Source of the DNA: Ricinus communis
Taxonomy: Eukaryota > Streptophyta > Magnoliopsida > Malpighiales > Euphorbiaceae
Assembly (NCBI RefSeq): GCF_019578655.1
Contig: NC_063265.1
Location: 8,280,501-8,344,500, forward strand
Direction of reading: 5' to 3'
DNA: 64,000 bases
Part shown: positions 35,101 to 47,599 of the stretch, in pieces
How positions within the stretch are numbered: the stretch's first letter is position 1
How the letters are laid out: every line of letters begins with the position of its first letter
Notes under the pieces: model-generated
Seen by the model: the letters and a program-made list of their open reading frames with translations, nothing else
Told to the model about the DNA's origin: nothing
The model's database searches: none
Program-made: the position numbers and the translations under genes

Positions 35101-37894
35101 CTGGTTACCAACTCAATAAGGGAAGGTATGATACATATACTCTCACATTTTACAATTGGTATTATTGATTGATTTCTGGGCCTCTGCATAAGATTTTTGT
35201 TGTTTTATTATAATTCCACGAGTTCATGATGTGGTGTTTTTTAGGCAGTTTTTCTCTCTTTGTTTCCCTCTTTTCTTGAGGGCTAACATATTTTCTTATA
35301 TAGGCGATGTTTGTAAAGCAGAGATGATCAATGCTCAAGTAACCATGCTAGGCGGCAGATTAGAGAATGACGTAATTGCTTCTTTGATTAGTCTATATGC
35401 TAAGCAACAAAAGCTGAAGCAGGCTCAAGAGGTCTTTGCAGCAGTTGCAGATTCCCCAGTATGTGGAAAACCAATAGTTAACTCGATGATTGATGCATAT
35501 GCCAAATGTGGTAAGTCAGAGGATGCATACTCTCTGTATAGAGAGGTAACTGATAGAGGGCTCAATCTGGGTGCTGTTGGTGTCAGCATAATCGTGAAAG
35601 CATTGTCCAATCGTGGTACGAATGCCAAATATTCAGTTGATTACTAGAACTTTTTTGCTTGCTGATATTATTCGGTAGTTATGCAGATTCATCAACATTT
35701 TTTTCTGAACCTGTATATATGTAGATGTTACATAGACCTCTTTCACATTAAAAAAGGTTTACTATCATGAGTTAAGGTTCAGTTTTCTACAGCAGTCATC
35801 AGTTCAAAACCTAAAGCTTCCATCTCAGCTGAATTAGTAGTTTACACTCATAAATAAGCAGTTATGATGAACATGCTTATGGTGTAATTCATGATGCTCA
35901 GGCAAACATCAAGAAGCAGAAAATATTGTTCGCAAGAGTATTCGGGAAAATATGGACCTTGATACTGTGGCATACAACATCTTCATCAAGGCAATGCTAG
36001 AAGCAGGTTGATGCTGATTTGCTCATTATTTTCCAAGATAAATACAGAAGAAAGCATGCATTGATATGTGGATGTAATGTTGCAGGTAGACTGCATTTTG
36101 CAGCTAGCATCTATGAACACATGCTTTCCTTGGGAGTTACTCCGTCAATTCAGACGTACAACACTATGATTAGGTGACAGCTTGATAGGAGAAACATAAC
36201 CAAATTACCTGTGTGTTTGTCTATATTTGAGGAGTTGTGTTGTGTTGCGGCTTTTATTGATTATCTGTCAATACAGTGTTTATGGACGAGGTGAGAAGTT
36301 GGATAAGGCTGTGGAGATATTTAACACTGCTTGCAGCTCGGGTGTCTCTCTGGATGAGAAGGCATACATGAACATGGTCAGCTATTATGGCAAGGCTGGT
36401 AATAACTTACTTCTATATCTACCAATGTGAAGTTATATTTGGTATTTTGCAAATAAATATGTTCATTTGAGCAAAATGTTTCACAAATATATTATTCTGA
36501 GGGTTCTTTAAAGAATGATGTCCTTCAGTTTCATCATTGTTTCAAATTTTCAGAAGAAATGTCACTACACTTTAATTAGAAATTGTTTTCTTGTATTTTT
36601 GGTTTAGGATATGGGGTCTCTAGCTATGCCATATTTTTATATTCTTAAGCCATGCATAAATAAGTGCTTGAAAGACAGATGATCAGCATATGTCTTGTAT
36701 TCATTCCTGACACCGTGCTGAATGTTTCTACAAGGTGGCAGATTACATTTTTTCTGATAACGGTGTTTTATGGTAGTTTGGCACTTTGATTAGCAATGTC
36801 TTGTGCTCTTCATTGCTCATAAACCTTTGTTTTTTGTCTACTTTAAAGGTAAGAGGAATGAAGCATCTCTTCTGTTCACCAAAATGCAGGAAGAAGGGAT
36901 AAAACCGGGGAAGGTACATTCTTACCTATGCATATATATTGCAAAAATTTAGAGATTGAACTTATAGGAAATTCGCACTCCATTCGGTGGTTAATTTTCT
37001 TCAAGATTTTTTGTTTTCGGTACTCTTCCTTGGCACCACATGAGAATAAATCTCTCTTTATAACTATATGCCTATATATGTCTATGGAAATGACATTTTT
37101 TGACATGTGTTAATTTGTTGACAAGTTTGTTAATTCTAATCACTAATTTCAAAGGAGAAATTTCTACCTTCAATTGTAGAATAATCAAGTTTCATCACGA
37201 GCTATGTTTAAATCAGTCAAAGTTCTTACCCTTCCTCACTCGGTAAATGCAGGTTAGCTACAACATTATGATCAAAGTGTTTGCCATAGCTGGACTATAT
37301 CATGAAGCTAAGGAGCTTTTCCATGCCATGCAGAGAGATGGCTGGCCACCAGATTCCTTCACTTACCTTTCTCTTGTTCAAGCTTATACGGAGAGTTTGA
37401 AATACTCGGAAGCAGAGGAAACCATTGATGGTATGCCGAAGAAGGGCGTTCTGCCTTCCTGTTCTCATTTTAACCACCTACTCTCTGCTTATGCAAAAGC
37501 TGGTCTTATGGTAGAAGCAGAAAGAGTTTATAAGAAACTACTGACTTCTGGTTTAAGTCCTGATCTTGCTTGTTACCGAGCTATGCTGAGAGGGTACTTG
37601 GACTATGGACAAGTCGAAAAAGGTATAAACTTTTTTGAGCAGATCAAGAAGTCTGCAGAATCCGACCGATTCATTATGAGTGCTGCAGTGCATTTGTACA
37701 AATTTGCAGGAAAAGAACCCATGGCTGAAGTTCTTTTGGGATCCATGAACAATTTGAAGATCTCATTCCTCCATAACCTTCAAGTTGGATCAAAGATAGT
37801 ATCTAAATATGCATCAAAGATAGCTGTGCAATGCACTTCACAACTTGGAGAGCAAAGTGACGAAGGAATTCTCAATGTTGATGAGGACCAGTGA
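32199..37894 (+). CDS. EMB976: Pentatricopeptide repeat protein, EMB976 / At5g27270 type
   Basis: Eight exons in phase: 32199-32738, 33730-35125, 35304-35615, 35902-36006, 36086-36173, 36277-36398, 36849-36913, 37253-37894 (3270 bp, 1089 residues). The N-terminus MESIILKSTFLPPLPNRKPK is Ser/Lys-rich without acids, as in plastid transit peptides. After an atypical N-terminal domain (about 60-180) come many 35-residue P-class PPR motifs, for example VIVYTIVLRTYGQVGKIKLA, NTFTYTVVISSLVKEGLHEE and DSFTYLSLVQAYTESLKYSE. There is no E, DYW or SMR domain. P-class PPR proteins bind organellar RNA in a base-specific way and stabilise, splice or help translate it. Arabidopsis mutants of the closest gene I recall are embryo-lethal. 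An exon-by-exon check shows no frameshift. Confidence 0.87.
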
Positions 37895-39300
37895 TGGATC
37901 AAATGGTTACACCTCATTGATGACTTGCTATTGCTATTCCACGATATTATAGAACGCCAGGTCAATGGAGATGCTCCATATCTAAGTTGAATGGCCAATG
38001 TGGAGAAAAAAGAAAAAAAGGAACCACAAAAAAGCTTCATGATTACATATCATGGCGATGAGTTGGTGGGTCTGGAGTCCATACTATACCGTGTGGAAAA
38101 GAGCTCCTCCAGAGAAAGAAGGCAAATTATGAGGTGAAGATAATTGGCCATAGGTAGGGGCATAATTGTAAGCAGAGAGAAACTGTATCATGGCCAGTGT
38201 GTCACACGAAGGAGCCCTTCGTTTATGTCACTGATGTACCAGATGATCTGATCCGTGAGTATTTAACACTCGCACCCTCGCTACAGAAGAACCATCTGAT
38301 TTGATATAGCGACCAGCATTAGCCTGCCTACCACATCTTGTGCTGAAAGTTTTTGGGAATGGCTAACTTCTAGCATAATTCTTTACAATGGAGTGCTGTA
38401 CTCAGAAATACACCAAGGCAAACTAGGCATTACTTTCTTAAAGACTATAGGGGAAATGTGATTCGGAGTTCCCCCCCCCTATTTTTTTTTTTTTTTTCTT
38501 TTTTCAATGATGCTAATTGTTAATGTAAATGCAAAATTAACATCTATTTCTTCAATGAGATTTATAGCACCACGAATAGTGAATATTTCTTGATTATATT
38601 TTCCTTTTCCTAAATTGCTCGAGGTATAACACTTTACTAGGCTACTTCTCGTTTTTACTGAACAGAAGATTTTTTAGTAGTGAACATCTCTTTTCTTTCT
38701 TCAGATCTTTATCAATAGCACACAATTAATGAAAATGACTTGAATTAAGATTGGTAATACTGAGTTTGGTTTAAATCTTAGGTAGAATTTATATTTTTCT
38801 TAGGAATAAATTTCTAATAAAATTGGTGTACTATATAATAAATATTTAAATTTATTTTAAGTATAATGAATTGCGAGATTTAATTAAAATTTTAAACTTT
38901 TAGTTAAAGTCCCTTCATAAATACACTTTGTACTTTAAGTATTCTTAAATATAAATAAAATAAGAGAAATAAGATATTTGAATTAATTATATCGTTCAAA
39001 AAGAGCATTATAAATTTAATTTTTTTATAATTGAATTGAATTGAATTATAATTTTATTTTATGAAATTAGTATTTTAATGCTAAATAAATTTTTATTTAT
39101 AATGAACACACTAATTTTAAATATAAAATAAATTTTACAACAATTATGAAATTTACAAAACATAATGTAAATGACAAAAAAAATTATTGTAATAAAGCTC
39201 TTTAGTAACTTTGTAATCCTCAAACTTATGGATTAATAAAGTTGAAACGTAATACTTTTGAGGCCAATTGCCAACAACCCGTTAACACAAAGGCTGGAGA
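37895..39300. other. Intergenic, 3' UTR of PPR gene then AT-rich DNA
   Basis: The first 500 bp are probably 3' UTR. A C9-T16 homopolymer run stands at about 38471-38498. No gene is seen. Confidence 0.5.
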
Positions 39301-39308
39301 TTTCCCAA

Positions 39309-39314
39309 TGGGCC
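39309..39314 (+). promoter_or_regulatory. Site II element upstream of NDUFS6
   Basis: TGGGCC, 128 bp before the start codon. Site II elements are over-represented in promoters of plant nuclear genes for oxidative phosphorylation (established knowledge). Confidence 0.5.
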
Positions 39315-39441
39315 GATAAACCTTCACTCAGTCCATTCCAAATACCAAATCAGAGAACCGAAAGAAAAATAAAATACAAAATTGTGCCTCTCTCTCTCAA
39401 AAAAAAAAAAAAAAAAAAAAGAATTTGCAGGAAACAAAAAA

Positions 39442-42266
39442 ATGGCATCGAGTTTGTTAAGAACCCTAACGAGATCGTCAAATTTTGGTTCAACCACCAG
39501 AAACTTTAGCCTCGTTACCAGCCAAATTAGCAACCATACTGCAAAATGGATGCAGGTACGTTTACATATGTGTGTGTGTGTGTATGCATATATATATATA
39601 TACGCTTCTTATTGATTCCTTTTATAAGATTGAAACTGTAAAATCAATATTTCCTTAGGGTTTTATCAGCATTATATACTGAAACTGGTGAAAATTTGAT
39701 TCTTTATGTGGCTATCTGGAAAAAAAGTAGTTAATTTGAGTAGTTTTAGTTTCTTTAATTTCTCTCAAGCTATTTTAGAGTTTTATATTTATTATTATTA
39801 CTGCTGCTGCTGATTTTGTTTCGATAGGAAAACAGTGGCTAAAAACCTTTTTGTTTATAAGTAAATCCGATGATCTCATAAATGTTAGCTCATGTGACGG
39901 AGGGAATTATTTGAATTTCAAATTATACATTTGTTTGTACTTAAACAAGAATAGAAAAACGCAATCTTTATTTATATTTATAGGATTGTAGGCATATATA
40001 TCTCAGGAAAGTTAAATTATTTAGTAATGCTTCGAAGTTACCACGTCAACTTCCTTCTTTCAATTTTTTCTTTTCCTGGTAGAGATCTTTTCTTTTTTTG
40101 GCTAGGTCATCCCTTGTTTGCACAGTTTTTCGTTTTCCAGTATATAATTGGCTTAATTCAATTATGTATGTGTCAGACTGATTACATAAGGGGAAGTTTA
40201 ATGTTAATCCTTGTTTATGATTGCAATTTGCAAGCCAATCTACTTCACAAGAAAATGTAGTCCTTGTTATTTTTTCAGCCATGGGAAAGGACAAATTTAT
40301 TTGTTCATTCTTTGACATATGTTTACATTTAGCATTTGAACTTTAGTAAACCTCTGCATGCTGGAGTTCCACCATCTTTTTCTTCTTTTCCAATTCGATG
40401 ATCGTTTAAAGTTCATATGTCTGTGGTTTTAGCTTAAATATATTAGACATGGGGAGGAATGTGCTGTATGCCTTTAGGCTCTTTTCTCTAGGGAGGGTTT
40501 TATCAGACATGGAAATGTATATTATTTCTGATTGATTTAGGGTGTTCAACTTACTAACTCCAATGGTCTATATACTTGGACATGCTTCTGTTTCCTGCAT
40601 TTGTGACTTTTCAGATTGCATATGTGTATCCAATTGTTTATGTGTTCTTCTTAATGAAAAGTCATAGCACCCTTGCAAATCTATGCGCCTTATAGTAAAG
40701 TGAGGTTACACTCTGATACAACTGTCCATAAGGGTGTTGAAAAAATAAAATGCTAGTGTCTTGTCTTTCGCTATCTGTGCAAGATTCTTAGCTGTGTAAT
40801 TATTCTATGAATTTTTAATTGTATATTAACCTCCTGCTTCTGTAGACCCATAGTCCCAAATTAGTGATCTACATTTTCTTGTGTTGGAGGACAAAGTTAT
40901 TATGTTAGCAGATGACGTTGTTGTTCTGATGTGTTGCTTTCTCTTGTGAAGTTTGGTGAAAGTCTGCTTCTTTATTCATAGCTTGATTTTGCTAGTCCAA
41001 TCTTATCATATTGAAAGATGTGGCTGGCTTCTAAACTATTTTGAGTTTTGCATATTTGACCTATTTTATATTTCAATATAAGTCATCATGATGTCTTGGA
41101 GGAAAATTTTGCCTCGCACGTGCAGATATTATTCTTCACAAATGCATCTTTATGTTCTCCTGAGAAAATGACACATGCAATGACCAAAGTCTTTGTGCTG
41201 ATCTAGTTTCATACTGATTGGAAGTTAACGAGTAGTTGCCTGATTTTCCTGTCAACAATGTCTACGGGTGCAATCAAGTCAGTTCATTGAATTGCTTTTG
41301 CTCAAGTTGGCTATTATTGTACTTCAGCTCCTTAACTTGAGTTTTTCAAGTTTGAAACCGGCTTAATGAATGTTGATTTGAGATTGAATATTTTTTAAAG
41401 TTGAGTCAAATAACTCAACTAGCTTTACTCATATAGACCCCTAGTTATCTCCAATCAGTTGTAAGTTATATTAAGCATTTGATTCTGCTATTTTAAAATA
41501 AATACGACTCAAGGAATTGAATATGTAACTGTAATCTCTTCTTTGCTTCCTTGTGAAATGTTGATAAAGATTTAGATGCTTTTGACTATGGGAGGCTAAG
41601 TATGCTGTTTCAATTTTAGATTGTCATATGAGTTCTTACACCCTGAGCCTTTTCAGATGATTATCTTCATTGACTGCTCTTTAGATTTATAGATCCTGAA
41701 TACCCTATAGGTTTATCTTTTCCCTCCTTTTTCTCTTTTCCAATCTTTATTTATAGTTATTTTGGGTAGATTGAGTGGTTTGCATATGTAATATGATTTT
41801 CTGGTTTATGCCTTTGACCTTTAATTGCTAGAGCAGTTGTTTGTTTAACTATCATGCTATTCGCAGCACACTATTGAAACATTTATACATTAAGATGGTT
41901 ATCAATGTGGGTTTCATTTGATTTCTACTTGATAGATCTGTATTAAAGAGGTGAAACTCAGGTAACCAAGATTGATTTCTATTCATAGGATACTACCAAG
42001 AAGTCTCCAATGGAGTTGATCAATGAAATTCCTCCCATCAAGGTGGAAGGCAGGATTGTTGCATGTGAAGGAGGTTAGTTGTTGTTTCATGTTACACTAG
42101 TGAACTAGGTAGTTTTTATGTTGTTGGGATTAACAGCAGCATGTTTCCTGCTGCAGATACTAACCCTGCACTTGGGCATCCAATTGAGTTCATTTGCCTT
42201 GACCTGAAGCAGCCAGCCGTCTGCAAGTACTGCGGTCTACGCTATGTCCAGGATCATCATCACTAG
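39442..42266 (+). CDS. NDUFS6: NADH dehydrogenase (complex I) iron-sulfur protein 6, mitochondrial
   Basis: Exons 39442-39555, 41989-42073 and 42157-42266 give 102 residues ending in TAG. The N-terminus MASSLLRTLTRSSNFGSTTR is Ser/Arg-rich and acid-free, a mitochondrial presequence. The mature part holds the zinc site of the 13-kDa complex I subunit: Cys64, His74 (GHPIEFICLDL), Cys89 and Cys92 (CKYCGLRYV), ending in a His run. It is an accessory subunit of the peripheral arm needed for assembly of the N-module (family knowledge). Length is normal for plants. The first intron is 2.4 kb and AT-rich. A run of 22 A's lies just upstream of the start, in the presumed 5' UTR (about 39400-39420). Confidence 0.92.
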
Positions 42267-43382
42267 GAGTTTGATCCTTTCTAGGGTTGCTGTTTTTAGG
42301 CAACCCATGTCTGTCTCTATGATCTTGTTTCAATCCTAAATGCATGATTAGTGATTTTGACAAAAATCCTTGTATCACTATATTTTAATATCAAATGAAT
42401 AAGGATTTGACGTGACCACTATCATGCTTGTCTGGTGATCTTTTTTTTATTTGTTTATTTTTGTGGTATTCTTTTGGCGTTTATTATTTGTGATTAGCAG
42501 TGCCTATTGCACTGTCCTGCTTTTGTGCAAGATTTGCAATTGGAAAGTTGTGTAGAGTATGATTGTTATTTGCAATTGGAAAGTTGTGTAGAGTATGATT
42601 GTTATACTAATTCCTGAATATGTATGCTATGAAGAACATTAAAATCACACTCAAAATCTTCAAGAGTTTAAATCCTGAAGATAAGCTGAAATTTTGCTAA
42701 ACATTAGCAGCCTGAAGTCCCCTTCTAGAGTAGTCCTTCAATGTAATGATTATTGGCCTAACAAGATCTTTCATGGTTAATACTTTACCAGGAATAGTTG
42801 ATTTTTCAATCTTTATTAATATGTTTAGAATCTTATAAAGTAACTTTGAATTATGTATTGTTTAATTTCATGAAATTGGTTATGCTAACTGACTGACTCA
42901 AAATTCTTTAAGTTTTGGTAGAATTTGTGTTGACTGTTAACATGTAATTTCAATTAGGATTGTATTTAATTTTAATTCTGTCTTTTGAAAATTCATGAAC
43001 ACTATTGAGTTATTGCAAATGGCATCTGGTGGCAGTGTTATCTAGCTGTCCATTGTGGCAAGAGAAAGAGGTAGAAAACAAAACCAGAAGGAAAAAAAGA
43101 ATCAAAAGAGAGAATGATATGTGTGTGCGTATGTATATAATTCTTCAGAATATCAAACTTCCACTCTTATTAAGAACTTCATTAACATCAAATTACATCA
43201 AATGCAAGAAGGAAATAATTACATCACATTAAAACAGAATGAGAAATAACACAAGAAAATAGGGAAAAAGAACTAGAGAAATTTTAGGAAAGGATATTCT
43301 CTGAATGAATTCATAATAGTTTTGTACCGGATGGCCACAAAGTAAAATGCCTAACACAGGGAGAAATAACAGGAAAAAAATT
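42267..43382. other. Intergenic between convergent NDUFS6 and 4CL genes
   Basis: Holds the two facing 3' UTRs, the 36-bp duplication listed separately, and AT-rich DNA. No gene is seen. Confidence 0.6.
42533..42604. repeat. Perfect 36-bp tandem duplication
   Basis: TTTGCAATTGGAAAGTTGTG plus 16 more bases occurs twice head to tail without a difference, about 270 bp after the NDUFS6 stop. Confidence 0.95.
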
Positions 43383-46300
43383 TCAAGACAATGGGGAGGG
43401 AGTTGCTAGCTTGGCTTTTAGATCTTTTCTTAATATCTTTCCAGAGGGAGACTTTGGAATTGCATGAATAAAGTACACTTTGTGCAGTTTCTTGTAGAAT
43501 ACCACCTGTTCCAAGCAAAGCAAGAATCCATTACCAATCTGCTTTTACCATTTGCTCAAAATGAAGAATGCCATTTGGAATATGCAGAGTCATCTTTTCT
43601 TATGTTCAAGCAAATAGATTCCAGTATGCACTATGGTTGTGCATTAGTTATCACTTTGCTTAGATTGCTTAATGATAATTTAACCAAAAAAACTTCACAC
43701 AAAACCAGGAACACCTTATTGTGAGCAAATATTCCATTAATACCTGTTTTGCTATGTATTCTTTCACGTCCTCTTCACTGAGTTCGAACCCATTTGATCG
43801 AACCACAAATGCCACCGGAACTTCACCAGCAACTTCATCCTTTTGCCTAATAATAGCAACAAAATGTACACACGCATAAATTAGAAATTTTTTTGGCTGT
43901 AGCCTTTGTGGTTTGGCATCATATTCTTTTGCTTAAGACAGTTGCTAAATGCTAATCTTTTATACTTATTACTTACGGGACAACTGCTGCATCTGCAATT
44001 GATGGGTGGTTTAAAAGGAGGGCCTCGAGCTCTGCTGGTGGCACCTGAATGTAAATGGAGAAGTTTATCCACTTAATAAACTTGAAGTCTTTTTTTGCCT
44101 TTTCTTTTTTTAATTTGTTTTACCATCTCTTAAACATGCATTTATATTCAAGTCTCCTATGGTTATGAGGGAAACATGCCTGAAAGCCTTTAAATTTGAT
44201 GATTTCCTTTACTCTATCAACAATGAAAATCTCATCATCATCATCCACATAACCGATATCTCCGGTGTGAAGCCAGCCTTCAACATCTATGGTATTTGCT
44301 GTGGCCTCCGGATCATTCAAATATCCTACAGTTTTTGTGGGTAATCACAATCGTAACTCAAGTAACAAACAAGAAATGCCAAAATTTCCAAGACAGGCAG
44401 GCACCTTTCATTATTTGAGGTCCTCTGATGCAAATTTCACCAGGCTGATTGTAGCCAAGGGAGCAACCGGTTTCGGGGTCGATGACCTTGAGCTCTGCAT
44501 TTCTGACCACTGTTCCACATGAACCTGATTTTGTTGGGAAAGGTTGCTTTGCAAATCCTAAGCACATTGATAGCACTGGCCCTGCTTCTGTCATCCCATA
44601 CCCCTGTTTATATGAGCAAAGACAATAATCAAATTTCTCCCATATCTATTCAGTAGATGTTTTGAATTCTACAGAATAAAATTGCCTTTCTTTTCTTCTT
44701 TAATTGTTATCTCTATTTTCTTTTTCTTTTCAAAAATGATCCATTAAGAGAGCCAATTATATCATGACATGAGCAAAATGTCTGTTAAATAAAATTTATG
44801 TTAGTTAATGCATAACTAATACTAACTGCTCTTATTAAAAACCAATCAATATAAATTTACCATTTAATAAAAATTAATACATATTATTGAACAATTGACT
44901 CCAATGATATGGTTGACTAAATTCACACAAATTTTCTCATATTTAACCCTTAAATTACTAGTTTAAAATTATTTGTTTCAGTTATGTGTTTTTTTTTAAT
45001 TCCTTAAGTAGTGCAATCTAAGGACTTTTCATCCATATTGTCCAATCTATTAGGAGTATAAAATCGTGAAGCTTTAGCCTGGTGGCTAGAGAGTTAGTGC
45101 AGAAGATTGAAGTCTCGAATTCGAGATTTCTCTTTGTAAAAAATATGGTGGTTTATTCTCTACTTTAAAAAAAAAAAAAATTCTCCTTCTCTTTTAATTT
45201 AACATACTAACATGCTGACTATACCTACTGCCAAACAAAAAACTATTAGAAGTATAAGCAAAAAGTAGAAAATAGTTTATTACAATCCTTTCCAAGCATA
45301 AAAAATAAAAGGAAAAGCAAAAGTTGAAGTTGAAGTTTCAGAGACAATAAATAGATCCATGAATCTAGCAAGTGGAGACCAATAACCATAAACTTGTGGG
45401 TTCATTATTAGCAGCAAAATTGGGTTAACCCTCTTTCCTTATACTACTAGTGTTAGCTAAGGCTGATTCTCCTGCAACCAACCAGCTATTAATTCATGGC
45501 AAGTCTCACAGTTTTTATCATCTCCCAACTCCCTACCTGTCTAACCCTATATGTAGTCTTCTGGATTTTATCGGTCTTTTTCTTAGCATTTATTTTTGTT
45601 TGCCTTTAACTTTTCATTTTTTTATGGGACCCTTAAATTAAAATAAAAAGAAACTCCTTTATTATTTTTTTAATTTTTTGAAAAAGAAAATTCGGGGAGA
45701 TTGGAACCATAATGTTGGCTTTTAATATAATTTTACATGACCATCATCAAACTAGGAACAAAATTCATAATTATTGTTCATACTAACATAAAAATCAAAA
45801 TTTAAGAATATATTTATATAATTTAAGAAATGGTGATAATAAAGCACCACCACGTACAAAAGGTTCCAAAAGAAATAAATGAAATCTCTATCAACCTAAA
45901 TTAGAAAATTTGGCTGAAGTATCAGAAGAGGATGAGAAAGGTGCACGTAACATTCAATACGAGGATAGCAATGCTGGCACCTTTGGAACCCATACTCTAT
46001 ATAATACCAACTTACAGTTGGCTCCCCCTACCATTAATTACTTGATTAGATTTTTCTTTTCTTTTTTAGTAACCATGTAAATTTTTATTGCAATCGGACA
46101 CTGAGGAACTATGTAAATAGTGAAAACTCAGCTTTCCAAAAATGTAAAGAGCAAACAAAAGTGCCAATGTCATAGAATTATCAGTTCCTAACGTAAGACT
46201 TTACTTGTTACTAACCTGTCCCAAAATAGCCTGAGGCACCCGACTGCGCAGAGCATCCTCCAGCTCCTTCCCAAGCGGGGCCGCCCCTGACAATACCACT

Positions 46301-47298
46301 CTGATGGAACTCAGATCGAACTCCGCCACCATAGGATTCTTAGCCAACGCTAGAACCAACGGCGGCACCACCGCAGCCACCGACACTTTATGCTTCTGAA
46401 TCAGCTCTAACAAAGCTCCTATCTGAAACTTTTGCATCAACAAAACAGCAGCACCAGCTCTTAGCGAGCATAGCAGCACACTGTTCAATGAATATATATG
46501 AAATAAAGGCAACACGCATAACACAACATCGTCTTCTTTTAAGTATAAGTTTGGATTCTCTCCATCAACTTGCTGCGCCACACTTGTTATCAAGCTTTTG
46601 TGTGTTAATATCACTCCTTTTGGTAACCCTGTAGTTCCTGAAGAGAATGGTAATGCTACAGGATCGTCAGGATTGGCATTAATTACTTCTGGGATTTCTG
46701 TCTCGCTTGCCTCCGAAAGCACTGTGAAATGTAGACAGTTTTCTGGTGGTTCATCAATGGTTATGACTGTAAAATCTTCGCCGAGTTTTGGTTGAATTTT
46801 ATGATCAGGATCTCTTAGCTTGTCTACATATAGGGATTGCGTAATTATAAGCTTTGGTCGCGAGGAATTCAACTGTTTGAATATTTCATTTGAGGTGTAA
46901 AATGGATTTGCGGTGGTAGCAACTGCGCCAATCATGGAAGCACCCATGAAAGAAAAGACGAATTCAGGGCAGTTTTGAAGGAGGATCATGATCACATCAC
47001 CTTTCTTGATGCCTAAGCTGGATAACCCAGCAGCTGTTTTTTGGGAAATGAGATGGGTCTCTGCGAAAGAATAGGTTTTGCCTGTAGAACCTGAGATCAG
47101 GCATGGTTTATCTGATAATTTGAAGAGGTTTTCGAAGCAGTAAGTATGCAGAGGAAGGTGATTAGATATGGGGATGTCAGGCAATTTAGACCTGAAAATA
47201 TGAGTTTCAGATGACGATGATGATGGGTTTTGTTTTTGAGAAGAAGAAGAAGAAGAGAGTTCTTGTTTAGGTGGTTCAAGAGAGGCTATGGATATCAT
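43383..47298 (-). CDS. 4CL: 4-coumarate:CoA ligase
   Basis: Six exons on the minus strand: 47298-46216, 44603-44405, 44325-44180, 44044-43977, 43846-43744, 43505-43383 (1722 bp, 573 residues). It activates 4-coumarate and related hydroxycinnamates to CoA thioesters with ATP, the branch step into lignin and flavonoids, in the cytosol. AMP-binding box I is [12 protein letters not shown] at 219-230, box II GEICIRG at 416-422, and the catalytic-lysine region SGKILRK has Lys556. [13 protein letters not shown] and [14 protein letters not shown] [17 protein letters not shown] are also present. The Ser-rich N-terminal extension before residue 40 is longer than in some 4CLs. The wording ([24 protein letters not shown]) fits true 4CL rather than 4CL-like peroxisomal enzymes. 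There is no C-terminal SKL. The intron after exon 3 starts with GC (GC-AG). Intron 1 carries a SINE. AC elements lie upstream. Confidence 0.93.
45063..45180 (+). mobile_element. tRNA-derived SINE in 4CL intron 1
   Basis: Box A-like TAGCCTGGTGG (45075-45085) and box B-like GTCTCGAATTC (45112-45122), 26 bp apart, are followed by a short body and an A14 tail ending at 45180. This is the architecture of a tRNA-derived SINE. It lies antisense to the 4CL gene. A clear target-site duplication was not found, so the ends are approximate. Confidence 0.6.
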
Positions 47299-47509
47299 GT
47301 TTCTTGAACTAAGGAGTAATTAGTTTTTGCCTTTCTTTTCTTTTCTTTCGTTTCTTTTGAAGCAGTTTTGTTTTGTGTGTATAATGTTAGCATACCCCAA
47401 AAGAAGGCTAATACTTTTTGAGTTTATGTCAAAAGAGGGTGTGGGTGGGAGAGAGAGAGGAGAAGAAGGTGTAATTAATAACAAATTTAAGGCAAAAGAA
47501 GGATAGGAG

Positions 47510-47548
47510 GGTAGGTTGAAAGTGTGGGTGAGAGAAGAGAAGGTAGGT
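47510..47548 (-). promoter_or_regulatory. Two AC elements (ACCTACC) upstream of 4CL
   Basis: On the minus strand ACCTACC occurs at 47516-47510 and 47548-47542, about 212 and 244 bp before the ATG. The second is directly preceded by ATCCTACC, overlapping it. AC elements are the R2R3-MYB sites that drive lignin-pathway genes, including 4CL and PAL, in xylem (established knowledge). Confidence 0.7.
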
Positions 47549-47599
47549 AGGATGGGGAAGGGAAGTAAGGGAGAGAAAGCATGCCTATCTCACATTCAA

